Origin: Halichondria panicea
Lineage: Eukaryota > Porifera > Demospongiae > Suberitida > Halichondriidae
Length of the DNA stretch: 64,000 bases
Assembly (NCBI RefSeq): GCF_963675165.1
Contig: NC_087390.1
Location: 1,755,501-1,819,500, forward strand
Direction of reading: 5' to 3'
Below the pieces are notes generated by a model that was given only the letters and a program-made list of their open reading frames with translations, was not told the origin of the DNA and did not search any database. Each line of letters opens with the position of its first letter. The stretch's first letter is position 1. Position numbers and translations under genes: made by a program. Below, one piece after another: positions 52,870 through 63,185 of this stretch.

Positions 52870-53430
52870 AATGTATCTAAACTACGCCCATGGACCCATC
52901 GAGGCTTAGACATCTTGTTAGAGAGCAGCTTCCATGTTTCTGCCATCGCTTTGGAGTCTTAGTACCGTCAATCATGACTTCTTTCTCTTTGCTTTCAAAT
53001 AAAAAACACCTTGAAAAATTATGCATACCTGGGACTGTATGTTATTTTTCTATGTATCATATACAGCTGTTGACCAATGAGATTAATTAGTGGTGATGTA
53101 AGTGTGGTATACAGTCAATTATTCTTTCTCATGCAGTATTATTGTATACATGCAATTTCTCAATGGACACCAGTCCTTTCATTATCTTTGAGCTTGTATT
53201 AACAATTGATGGTATGTACAATAATTATACAGTAATACATGCACCCAGTTCTTTATATAGGTACATGTAGATTGTACAGGTGTGCATGTGTCTGCATGTG
53301 CAAGAATAGTCTCACACTGACAAGATTTCAATCACTGTTGCCAATACATATTGCTCTCTGCTAGTATACCTATGTATAATATCAGTGTATAGTGTTAGCA
53401 ATCATCCCTATATACATGTGTGTGCATGTT
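52870..53430. other. 5' flank of transporter P14
   Basis: No gene. From about 53130 it is the shared transporter flank, ending in CAATCATCCCTATATACATG. Confidence 0.45.
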
Positions 53431-54987
53431 ATGAGACAAACTAGCTCTACGAACGGAGGCAGCCCTCTGGTATCAAAGAATGGCTGCAAGTGCAAGTACA
53501 GAGTGAGGTGGTTCTATTCCAAGGGAGCCGTTCTCGTTCTGGTTTGGATTATGTTGTCAACTATAGCTTGTTCATCAGTGTTTCATGTATTCAATCAACA
53601 ACTTGTCAATTTTGTAATTTCCAGATGGCTACTCGCTATCCCAGTTGTATTTGGTTTGTTGGGAGCTGTTTTCTCAGGATGGCTAGCCGACGCTAAGCTG
53701 GGGAACTACAGAGTGATGACATACAATTTTGTACTGTTGTTCTTCATAAGTTTGCTTTCTAGTGTTTTCACCCTAGTTCCTGACATTGGACATTACGTGT
53801 ATGTTGTGAGTGTCTTGTATTGCATATAGGTGGGATTCTCTTTATAGTAGTTGTGGTAGCATGCTTTGTTACCTCACTACAACTAGGCCTGGATCAGATG
53901 CCTGATGCTTCATCTTCCAATATCACTAGTTTTATTGCCTGGTTTGTATTCAGTATCTATGCTGGTTTTTGGATCCCTTATGTTTCTGATTTGCCCATTA
54001 GATTTGATTGTAGTAGTCAATTATCGTACTGGGTTGTCCAACTGTACAGTTTGCTGCCACCTTTGTGTATGAGTGTTGTTCTTATTCTTGACTTACTCTT
54101 AGCTAAAAAATGGCTGATAATTGAACCAAAGTCACCTCAGGCTCTCAAAACCATCTACTGTGTTCTCAAGTTTGCTGCCAAGCACAAAGCTCCCCTCAAT
54201 CGCAGTGCTCTCACATACTGGGAGGAAGACGTACCTTCAAGAATGGACCTGGGAAAGTCGAGATATGGTGGTCCATTCACTACAGAGCAAGTTGAAGATG
54301 TGAAGACCATCCTACCTACGTTTGTTACCCCTCTGCCTAGCGCTATGGCTTCTTGGGTGCTCACTTGCAATATCCCATCCACTGATTTATGCTAATGTAT
54401 ATCCCCAAGATTTGAATTGTTATGTTTCAAAGCTTCTAGCCTTATTCACGTACAACTCTTGGTGGTGTGGTATGGTTTGGAGTATCTTTTATGAGTTTGT
54501 GCTATTCCCAGTGATACGTAACAGGTTTCCCAGTATCCTTAGAAGAATTGGGATAATTTCTCTCTTTATCACAACTCTCAGTATTGTGTTTCTAATTCTG
54601 AAAGTACTACAAAACAATTACGGTGATTTAGTGGCTATCATGCATGTTGTTTCAATCGTCATAAATTCGGTTTCTAGAGGTGTGCTCACAATGTTGCTTG
54701 CTAGTACCATGATGGAGTTACTTTGTGCTCAAGCTCTATACAACACGAGAGGATTGTTTGGAGGGTGTATGGTGTTGGTGTTGGTGTCATGTTATAATAT
54801 TAGCAAGGTTTTCCCATCAAACATCACATTAAAAACATATGGGGTTAGAGTAGGCATCAGTCTGCTTGGATTCATCCTGTACTGCCTCCTGGCTCGCTAG
54901 TACAAAAGGAGAGTTAGAGATGAGGAATACAATGTACACAGAGTGGTGGAGGAGGTTTATGATCGATACTTGTCAGCTCTGCATTAA
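53431..54987 (+). pseudogene. POT/PTR2 transporter copy P14, three lesions
   Basis: Full length from MRQTSS to DRYLSALH. Frame breaks: a TA insertion near 53825 (TGCATAGG->TGCATATAGG) in TM4, a tandem CTAC duplication near 54314 at the TILRLL motif, and TGG->TAG at about 54898 in the LLARWYKRR motif. Otherwise well preserved. Confidence 0.85.
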
Positions 54988-55647
54988 TTGATCTGTACAG
55001 TTATAGATACGTATTTTTCATCATAGTTTGTATGTTTTTGTCTATCATGTTTTCAGAACAATTGTGTACGTTAGTTAATTGCCTCATAATTATGATGCTT
55101 GTCAAGCACACTCGCTATATATATACGGTATAATTATTCTTTCTGCGGCTGTTTTAAGTGTCCATTGAAATCTGTTTGCAATAGCGAATAATGATAATTA
55201 CATGTTCAAATAATGGAAACAAAATTTGTTAGTACATTAAACCTCTGTTTAATTGTCAAAAAAAACCCTCCTATATACCACATCCATACAGTGAACATGC
55301 AAATTGATTTTTGAGCTTGTATTAACAATAGACGGAATAAAAATTGAAACCCACTCTCACTCTAATAGCAACGTGACTCGTGACCATTTAGGAAAAGTGT
55401 TGACGCTCCACTAATTTATATTCCTGATTATATGCACCACTTAATTGTACGAGTGTGTATGTGTCTGCGCCCACTTCAAAGATTAATATAGTTTCACTCA
55501 GGAATGCAATACCGGCAATATTATTATAATTATGGAACTGTTGTCAATAGATATTGCTCTCTGCTTTGTACTGCCTATAAATAGTTACAGTATATATAGT
55601 GTTTAACAACCATCCCTATAATTGTATGTATAATATATCTGTTAATT
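54988..55647. other. Flanks between P14 and P15
   Basis: P14 3' flank shared with the sequence after P5, then the 5' flank block (TGACTCGTGACCATTTAGGA at about 55370). No gene. Confidence 0.45.
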
Positions 55648-56041
55648 ATGAGACAATAAATCTACGCAGCCCTCTGGTATTAAGGAATGGCTGCAAGTCC
55701 AAGGGAGCCTTTCTCATTCTTGTCTGGATTAGGCTGTTGACTATACTTATTACCTGTATATCAGTTTCTCGTGTGTTCACGCCTGATGCCACTTGTTCAG
55801 TTTTTCGGCGTTTGCTCGCAATATTGGTTGATGAGACAATTGTTTGGATGGTGTATGACACTTGTGTTGATTTCTTACTTTATTAACATCACATTAACAG
55901 AGTTAGAGTAGGCATCAGTCTGCTTGGATTCATCCTGTACTGCCTCCTGGCTCGCTGGTACAAGAGGAGAGTTAAAATGAGGACTACAATGCACACAGAG
56001 TGGTAGGAGATCTATGATCGATACTTGTCAGTTTATTACTG
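55648..56041 (+). pseudogene. POT transporter mini-copy P15
   Basis: A 394-bp internally deleted copy: a damaged start (MRQ then stop), TM1, then a jump to the last membrane segment and tail (ISLLGFILYCLLARWYKRRV). A deletion also removes the KCKYRVRWFYS codons. Confidence 0.75.
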
Positions 56042-56099
56042 ACTGTCTCTTTTGGTTTATAATTATGTACCCATGCATGTAACTATAATTATTTGTAGC

Positions 56100-56590
56100 C
56101 ATGAGTTTGTGCTATACCCAGTGATACGTAACAAACTTCCCAGCATCCTTAGAAGAATTGGGATAATTTCTTTCTTCATCACGGCTCTTAGTATTGTGTT
56201 TCTGATTCTGGAACTACTAGCAAATACGGTGATTTAGTTGCAATCAAGTATGTTACAATTGTCTTTATTTCAATTTCTAAAGGTTTGCTCACAATGTTGC
56301 TTTTTAGCGCCATGTTAGAGTTAGTTTGTGCTCAAGCCCCATACAACATGAGAGGATGGTTTGGAGGGTGTATGGTGTTGGTGTTGTTATCATCTGCTAT
56401 TATTGGCTTCTATATTCCTTCAAACATCATATCAACAATATATGGAGTTAGAGTAGGCATCAGTCTGCTTGGATTCATCCTGTACTGCCTCCTGGCTCGC
56501 GGATACAAGAGGAGAGTTAGAAACGAGGACTACAATGCACACAGAGTGGTGGAGGAGGTCTATGATCGATACTTGTCAGCTCAGCATTGA
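56100..56590 (+). pseudogene. POT transporter 3' half P16
   Basis: Starts abruptly at FVLYPVIRNKLPSI and runs to DRYLSAQH. A small deletion near 56218 breaks the frame; the last 101 codons are open. Confidence 0.8.
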
Positions 56591-56935
56591 TTTCAGTTTT
56601 TAATTGCATACATGCATCTGGCTGTTTAAATATCAATGTATAATTATATGTGTAGTGCGCTTTAGTGTATTGTTTTTGTGACATTTATGTATATACGTAT
56701 TGATTTACAGTATCTATATATAGTAGACCTATTTGTAACTGTGATTAATTGGTGTTTTGTAGTGCCAAGCTCAATGCAGTTAAGTGCATGCAAGCTAGTT
56801 TGTGCTCAGTCTATATTTACCGTATGTACCCTGTATTTGAAGGGGATATGTAAAAAAAAAGTAAACGAATTATTCAGTGATTAGTCTATAGAGTTTGTGA
56901 TCATAAATTTTTGTAATATGTATTGAACTTTGCAG
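56591..56935. other. P16 3' flank leading into exon 13
   Basis: The first 270 bp match the flank after P11; then it switches to the intron ahead of USP40-like exon 13, as at 48240-48332. No gene. Confidence 0.5.
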
Positions 56936-57032
56936 ATATGAGTATGATATCGCCATCAACACACTTCAACTTATCATTCATTTCTCACTGGAGTTTGTGC
57001 TGGCCAACGGAGCACTGCAGAGAATTGACGAG
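56936..57032 (+). pseudogene. Orphan USP40-like exon 13
   Basis: An open 97-bp exon with TTTGCAG acceptor and GTAGGT donor, nearly identical to 48333-48429 (YEYDIAINTLQLIIHFSLEF...RIDE). It stands about 1.6 kb upstream of exon 1 of the USP40-like gene. Confidence 0.65.
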
Positions 57033-57151
57033 GTAGGTGTGGTTTGTTATGTTACGGAAATATATAATTATGTAGTTGTACAGTGGAAACCCTAAGTGAA
57101 TCTTTAAATAGAGGCACCTCTAGTAAAAATCTTACGAGCACCCCAGTGCAT

Positions 57152-57549
57152 AATGCCTCGAGGCAAGTTTGCTTTGGTCAAAAAGTAGATAAGAGAAGAA
57201 GTAAAGATGATCTTCAAGGTAAAAGTATAGAGCTATAGCTATGATCATAGAACTTTAGTGTTATGCATGTACATGTACTGTACATGTACATGTATATATA
57301 TATATGTCATTGTGATAACATAGTGCTTTTCCTGTCAATGAATAATAATAAAAAGGAACGGATCTGCATAGAGGTCAGAATTTACAATGACTGCTACATT
57401 TACAGCTCTTTTCACTCTAATGGTAGCTAAACCAATAGGTAGCGCTTTAGTGCAAGGCAAACTCATTACATACATTTTGTGCGAACAGATGGTACTTGCT
57501 ATAATTATACGAACGATTCTGAAGAGACTGCAACAGCCTCGAGGCATAA
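57152..57549. mobile_element. TGCCTCGAGG-terminal MITE
   Basis: ATAATGCCTCGAGGCA at the left and GCCTCGAGGCATAAT at the right bound 398 bp. It shares its body with 49258-49525 (AATAGGTAGCG(C/G)TTTAGTGCAA). Confidence 0.7.
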
Positions 57550-58584
57550 TCAGGACACTCAACCAAGTCCCAACTCAATAGAAGCATATAGAAATTAAAC
57601 TTTTAAATTATGTAGGAGACCACTGTCAACAAACATGTCCATATCGACATTCACTGCGTGCGTACACATACTTTGTGAGACCTACATTTTACCATTTATT
57701 ATTATAGTGGTGCATTATTATATTTGCCGAAAAATGCGAATCAGGTGAGGATCACCAAATAGAAAAGTTGCAAAGACTTCTGGTATTGCGTGATCACTTA
57801 TGATTGATATTTGACAGCTCAGCATTGGCTTTAATTTAGATAGATTATGTATATTTTTCATCATAATTTATTTAAGCAAATGTGGATCAAATTATCTACC
57901 CAATAATTATACTGCCATGCTGCAGCAAGCCCAGCCCTTCCCCTACTCCCAAGGCAACTCCAGTCCCTCCCCACAAGGCTCCATCACCACCACTATCACT
58001 CAAGGTTGCTTCTGCCCCTCTCAATCTGGATCTATAGCAGTCTGAAGGATCTCTACTCTATAATTATAAGAACAGATTTTATAATAGTCTAAGGAACAAT
58101 TTATTTTGTGCAAACAGTTGTATAGTTTAGCAGGCTAGCAGGTAGAGTCAGCAATAATTTTTAGTGAAAAGACTTGAAGTTTATCTAGCAACGTTTCTCG
58201 GACCTTTGTACGTGGGTGTAATGGCTTGTTGTCATAGTTACTTATCTGAGATGAGGGGGCGACTGACTATAAACAGTAGCCACAAAGATGAATTTTGTTA
58301 ACCTCTGCACCATTATTATGCATGAGAGAGACTCTAAATTAGCTACCGCTAGCTAGCTAGCTATAGCCATGCTGCCGTACTATTAAACTGACCAGCTATT
58401 CATTGGCTCCAGCTATATTAAAGAAACTATAAAGACATAAGACAAGTATAATATAATATAAGCAGAGGGCAGCTCAGTAAGTCTGATGTGGATCATTGAT
58501 CTACTATTGTACAATTCCTACAGGGTTGTGTCCATTGCCGACCGATAGTCGACTACCCACCTGATCTCACCCCACACACACACA
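57550..58584. other. Upstream region of the USP40-like gene
   Basis: At about 57798-57835 a transporter 3' tip survives (ATTGATATTTGACAGCTCAGCATTGG). At 57917-58036 a Pro/Ser/Lys-rich open stretch follows a possible CAG acceptor and ends in TAG; it is unidentified. The last 80 bp before the start codon contain CACACACACACA. No promoter element is clear. Confidence 0.4.
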
Positions 58585-61500
58585 ATGCTTGAGGGTCTGT
58601 TTGACGAGGAGACTGTCGAGTATGATGCAAAGTCTGCCACGGCAGGGGGTAACGAGAGCTCACGAGTGCCCCGCCCACCCACCCCCCGGAACAACACGAG
58701 GCTGCATGTGTGGTCTCAGTAACCTTGGTGCCACCTGCTACCTCAACTCATTGTTACAGACTCTGCATTTCACTCCAGAGTTGAGAGGTGAGCCAGTTTT
58801 TATCCTGTTCATAAAAGTTGAGTTTTATAAGTACTGAAGCAATGGGAATTAGCTAGGTGACTTGTGTACATAACTCTATGGATGGTAGTATCCAGTTTAC
58901 TGTTGAGAGTGAATGAACACGACTGAATGCAAGTGAAGGTCATGATGTGACTGAGTGGGCGAGTGGTTGAAGAGCCACGGCTAGGGGAATGGAAGTTGAT
59001 GCTTGTTTTGTGATTCCTAAAAGTTAACTGTGTTTAGTCATACAGCAGCTCTATAAAATTGTGTCAAGGTGGTGTGTGTTGGTTGGCAAGTGGGCAGATT
59101 TCAGTGTTATTGGTTCTCACCTCATGTGTCAGTATCTGTTAGCTCAACAAGTAATGTGCTCTCAATGAACACCACCATTAATGAATCTACCCACTGTACT
59201 GCAGAGGAACTATTCAAACTGACTGAGACAGAGTTGGGCATCTTCTCCACTCAGGAGGGAGCAGACAACTCCACGGTAACCAGGAGCACTATAATTATTA
59301 ACTATTTGCAGTTGTCTAGGAAAAATTAACGCCCTATATAGTGGAACACACACTTTATACAGTGTTTTACGGATGTGGCCTTTGTTGAGAAGTTCTACAC
59401 GAACTATTCATTTGGGACCTGTGGGCTTTTGTTCAGAGGGTGGTCGTTAAGAGAGGTTCCATTGTAGTTTGATTATTGTCATGGCTGCCCTCTGGCTGTT
59501 TAGCACATCTCTGTCTGTCTGTGCTCAGGTGCGAGTGATTCCTGTCCAGCTGCAGAAGTTGTTTGCCAATCTCCTTCTGCTCAACCAGCAGAGTTGCAGT
59601 GTGGACGCTCTCACAAACAGCTTTGGTTGGAGCAACAGTGAGGTATGTGGTTAATGCAATAACAGCATGAATATTGAATATGAAGTAGGGAGCATTGTTT
59701 GTAGAGCAGTGCTGATCCACTGTACAACTATACATCACCGAGGGTTACAAGTGGTACAGCCTTATAACACTCTAAATCTTGCTTTCACAATAATATTATT
59801 AGTGCATTATAATTATTAGTTGTTAACGTACGTATTATAAACAGAAGGTGTATGCCCTAGCTTTGGTAATGTATAGTAATTTCTCCCACTCTCAATCGAG
59901 CCACTCACCACTCGCTTCCCCACTGTCTCTCCCTCCATTCTCAGGAGTTCCAGCAGCACGATGTGCAGGAGTTGAATCGGATACTGTTCAGTGCCATCGA
60001 GTCCTCTTTACTGGGCACCTCAGGAGAGCAGCTCATCTCTAAGCTCTATCATGGTGTCTTTGTGCAACAGGTAAGTAAGTGAGTGTTATAGATATTGCAA
60101 TGTACACAATTAGAACTGGCTAAGTAACAGAATCCTCTATCCTCCACACTTTCCCTTTCTTCCCCACTACCCCCTACTCCCTTTCTGAAGGTACAGCAAT
60201 CTATTTTCCTAACTTCAATTACCCTCTCCTTCCGTCAGATAATCTGTCAGGTGTGTGGCCGTGTGAGTGAAAGGGAACAAGAATACCTAGACCTGGCCGT
60301 AGCCCTCTCCACTAGCCCCACTTTGGAGGGGGTGCTCCAGGAGTCGTACATCGAACAGGAGTTGCTGGAGGGAGCCAACCAATATCGTTGTGAGAAGTGT
60401 GGCAAGCTCGTCGACGCTAAGAGGGTGAGAGTTGCACTCTTAAATGACAAACTACTCGTTCACTGTTGCCATAGTGATGTGCCCAGAATTTTGAAGTGGT
60501 GGCTATTATCATTTTTTGCCTAACCTGTGGTAAACTATATACTATAGGCCTAGAAGGTGGTTAGTACCAACCACCACCGACCAGTGTAGGCACATCACTG
60601 TAGTCTGTTAGAAGAAATTGTGAAGAATATTACAACATTGCTATATATGCCTCAGGGCTGCAAGATTCGGCAGCTGCCACAGATCCTCACGATAGCCCTC
60701 CTAAGGTTTCTCTATGACTACGAGAAGGGTGAGAGATACAAGGTAAGAAACTGGTAGTAGTACAATGTTTGAGCTACTTACTTAAGACCGCAAATTGCGT
60801 AGTTGCTATGTATGGGAAAAGAAACGTTTTACGTGTGCTTATAACTTGGCTGACCGTACAATAGACACATTTCAAGTATTCCAAACTATAACCTCCAGGA
60901 CACTAGCAAATTCAAGTTCCCACTTGAGTTGGAAATGGCCCTCTACTGTGAGGATGGCTCTGTGGGGGGTAGCAGTGTGTACGAGCTGTTCTCGGTGGTC
61001 ATTCACAGTGGCAGCACTCACTCCGGACACTACACTGCCTACATTCGGGACATTGATGGACTTGGAACTTGGGCTTCCCCCGTGAGTCAACCTTATCTCT
61101 GTAGACTGTCCATACATGTACTTTATTATATTATGCCTTTAGTACTTCTACATTCTCATTCGGTGGTTTCATATTCTTGACAATGTTAGGGAGTACCTGT
61201 TGGTACAGTAAGAGTATAATTGTACAGGGAATGCCTATATAAAGGGGCACAACGTTTTGGCCATTATTATACTGAGTTGAAGAGTTGTTTTGTACTTACT
61301 CATTTGAGACCTGGATACCTGGCTTTTATATCACAGCTAGTTGACCCCTCTTCAGTGGTGGAAGAGTTACATTAATTGTAGCTACACATATTACTCCACC
61401 CCCTCCCCTCCCAGGACGAGGAAGTGGTCCAGTTGCCACGGGACCCGGCCTCTGGTAGTGTGGACCTCATTGACTTTGATAACCCTGCCGACCTCATGTT

Positions 61501-62001
61501 GGAGCTACTCAAACATTGTGGAGGGTCTGCCACCATCTCCAAGCTCACTAAGGTGTGTGGGGGGTCACAACGGTGTGTGGTGGGTTAATTTACTGAACAA
61601 TCGTAGTGTGTAATGTATATAATTGTTAGGGAGCTTTATAGCACATGCACTGTTTTGATGGAAATTATCTGTTTGCAGGCTCTACAGGACAAGACTGGAG
61701 TGACGTGGAACAAGAGGTTCAAGAAGCAGTTTGGCCCCATTACAAAGGTGAGGTCACTTCTCCAGGGTAGCTACAGTATGACTGTAAACTTAACTTACTT
61801 CGATACCTAAGCTGATCAAAGTATTATTGTGCATTTGGTTGCCAAATATGTGTGATTTAAAATGTGTTATCAAATTGCCATTTTGTGATATAGAACTATT
61901 AACTACTCCCCCACACACGCACAGTTCCTGGGTAGCTGTCCCGACTTGTTCTCAGTCAATGAATCTAACCTAGTGTCACTGGGTGGAGCCAACAAGACAA
62001 G
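58585..62001 (+). CDS. USP40: USP40-like ubiquitin hydrolase, exons 1-10
   Basis: Exons: 58585-58787, 59205-59275, 59529-59642, 59945-60070, 60239-60424, 60656-60742, 60899-61081, 61415-61552, 61679-61747, 61925-62001, all GT-AG with phases that agree. The product is a cysteine protease removing ubiquitin from proteins. The Cys box GATCYLNSLLQTLHF is in exon 1, the HDVQELNRILFSA box in exon 4, zinc-finger pairs CQVC and CEKC in exon 5, and the His box HSGHYTAYIRD in exon 7. Residue order and the LQTLHFTPE and HDVQELNRILFSA stretches single out USP40 among USPs. Exon 1 does not read through: MLEGLFDEE... is shifted by one relative to CGLSNLGATCY, as a CATG insertion at 58705-58708 would explain. 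Exons beyond 10 are not seen downstream. Confidence 0.8.
59338..59466. mobile_element. Intronic MITE in the USP40-like gene
   Basis: About 130 bp in intron 2 bounded by TATAGTGGAAC and GAGGTTCCATTGTA, an imperfect inverted pair. Similar GTGGAACCCC words mark repeat relics near 25045 and 49215. Confidence 0.45.
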
Positions 62002-62049
62002 GTGTGGGGTGGGGTATGAATCAAGTGATTGGTAAAGATCATTAATGCA

Positions 62050-62190
62050 ACAAAATACATTACGGTGATTACATGCATTACGGTGATTACATGCATTACG
62101 ATGATTACACCCATTACTGTAATTACATACATTATGGTGATTACACCCATTACAGTGATTACACCCATTACACACTTATTACAGTGATTA
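62050..62190. repeat. 18-bp tandem repeat after exon 10
   Basis: About eight units of CATTACGGTGATTACATG with drift to CATTACAGTGATTACACC, starting about 50 bp after the exon 10 donor. Confidence 0.85.
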
Positions 62191-63052
62191 GTTATTAGTA
62201 AAACCAGTAGGTTTTACATAGGATTGGCAGTGGGTTTACCCGTGTTTAGCAATATTTCAATTATTTTGACTCATGTTCAAACTGTTCTATCTCTGCAGGG
62301 AAAGGCCACATCAAGAAACTTGCTAGACAGATAGTTTATTTAGCCTTTTCTCTCTTTGTATCTCTCATTTCATAATCCATGAACATTTTAATGAATGAAT
62401 ATTGTCATTTTAAAAATTGTACTATTTCTACGTTTCACCGCTCTTTGTCTGACTGACTAAGCAAGTAAGTAAGTGAGTAAGTAAGTTTCTTGCCCAGCAT
62501 TTGCTCCAAGTACAGCCATCTCCAGGACATTCTACACAGGATTTCCAAACGACTACAACCTGGATTAAAAAGCGCTTCTTTAGATTTGCGATTGCTTCCA
62601 CAAGGCAGATGACCTCTCAGTCTCTATTTCTCTTACCTAGACAATTCCGCCATCTTTAATGACTCAGCAATTGCGTTGTGGCCAATAATTAATAATAGAT
62701 AGGCGTGGCTAATAAACCGTGCCTAAAATCAGTGCAGTGCTTTTCCAGAGCCTGAGGTGTTGCTTTTCTTCACACTGTTCAGCTCTAGCTCCCTTTCTCT
62801 GACAGGCATGCTATATGCACTGGCTAGATATCATGCTCTTAATGGCTGTCATTTAATACTGATTCACAAATTCAACATATCAAGCAATATTACTCATTAC
62901 TATAATTAGTATAGCTAATTATTAGTCCAGAGATATTCGAGAAGATATCTGATTAGTCCTGTCTTCTCTTCTTGAACTTCTGTACTGCCTCTTGACTTTC
63001 CACTTTTATGCATGTCATGATACGTAAACTGTACTGAAAAAGAAAGGGAATC
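62191..63052. other. No gene recognised
   Basis: A CTGCAG acceptor near 62300 is followed by ten codons to a TAG in the frame exon 10 would need; this could be an alternative terminal exon, but nothing supports it beyond the splice-like word. An AAGTAAGTAAG run lies near 62463. The rest is unremarkable. Confidence 0.35.
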
Positions 63053-63185
63053 CAGGGGCGGATCCAGGATTTAAGGAAGGGGGGTTCTTATAGTAATTCT
63101 TGTCCGCGCAAAAAGTTCACTCGGTGCGCAGCGCCGAAATTTTTGTGACCACGCCCCTTTTAAAGTACCACGCCCACTAATTAAC
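63053..63185. mobile_element. hAT-like MITE end relic
   Basis: CAGGGGCGGATCCAGGATTT followed by GTGCGCAGCGCCGAAATTTT and CACGCCCCTTTT, related to the element at 12247-13144. No matching right end was found. Confidence 0.5.
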
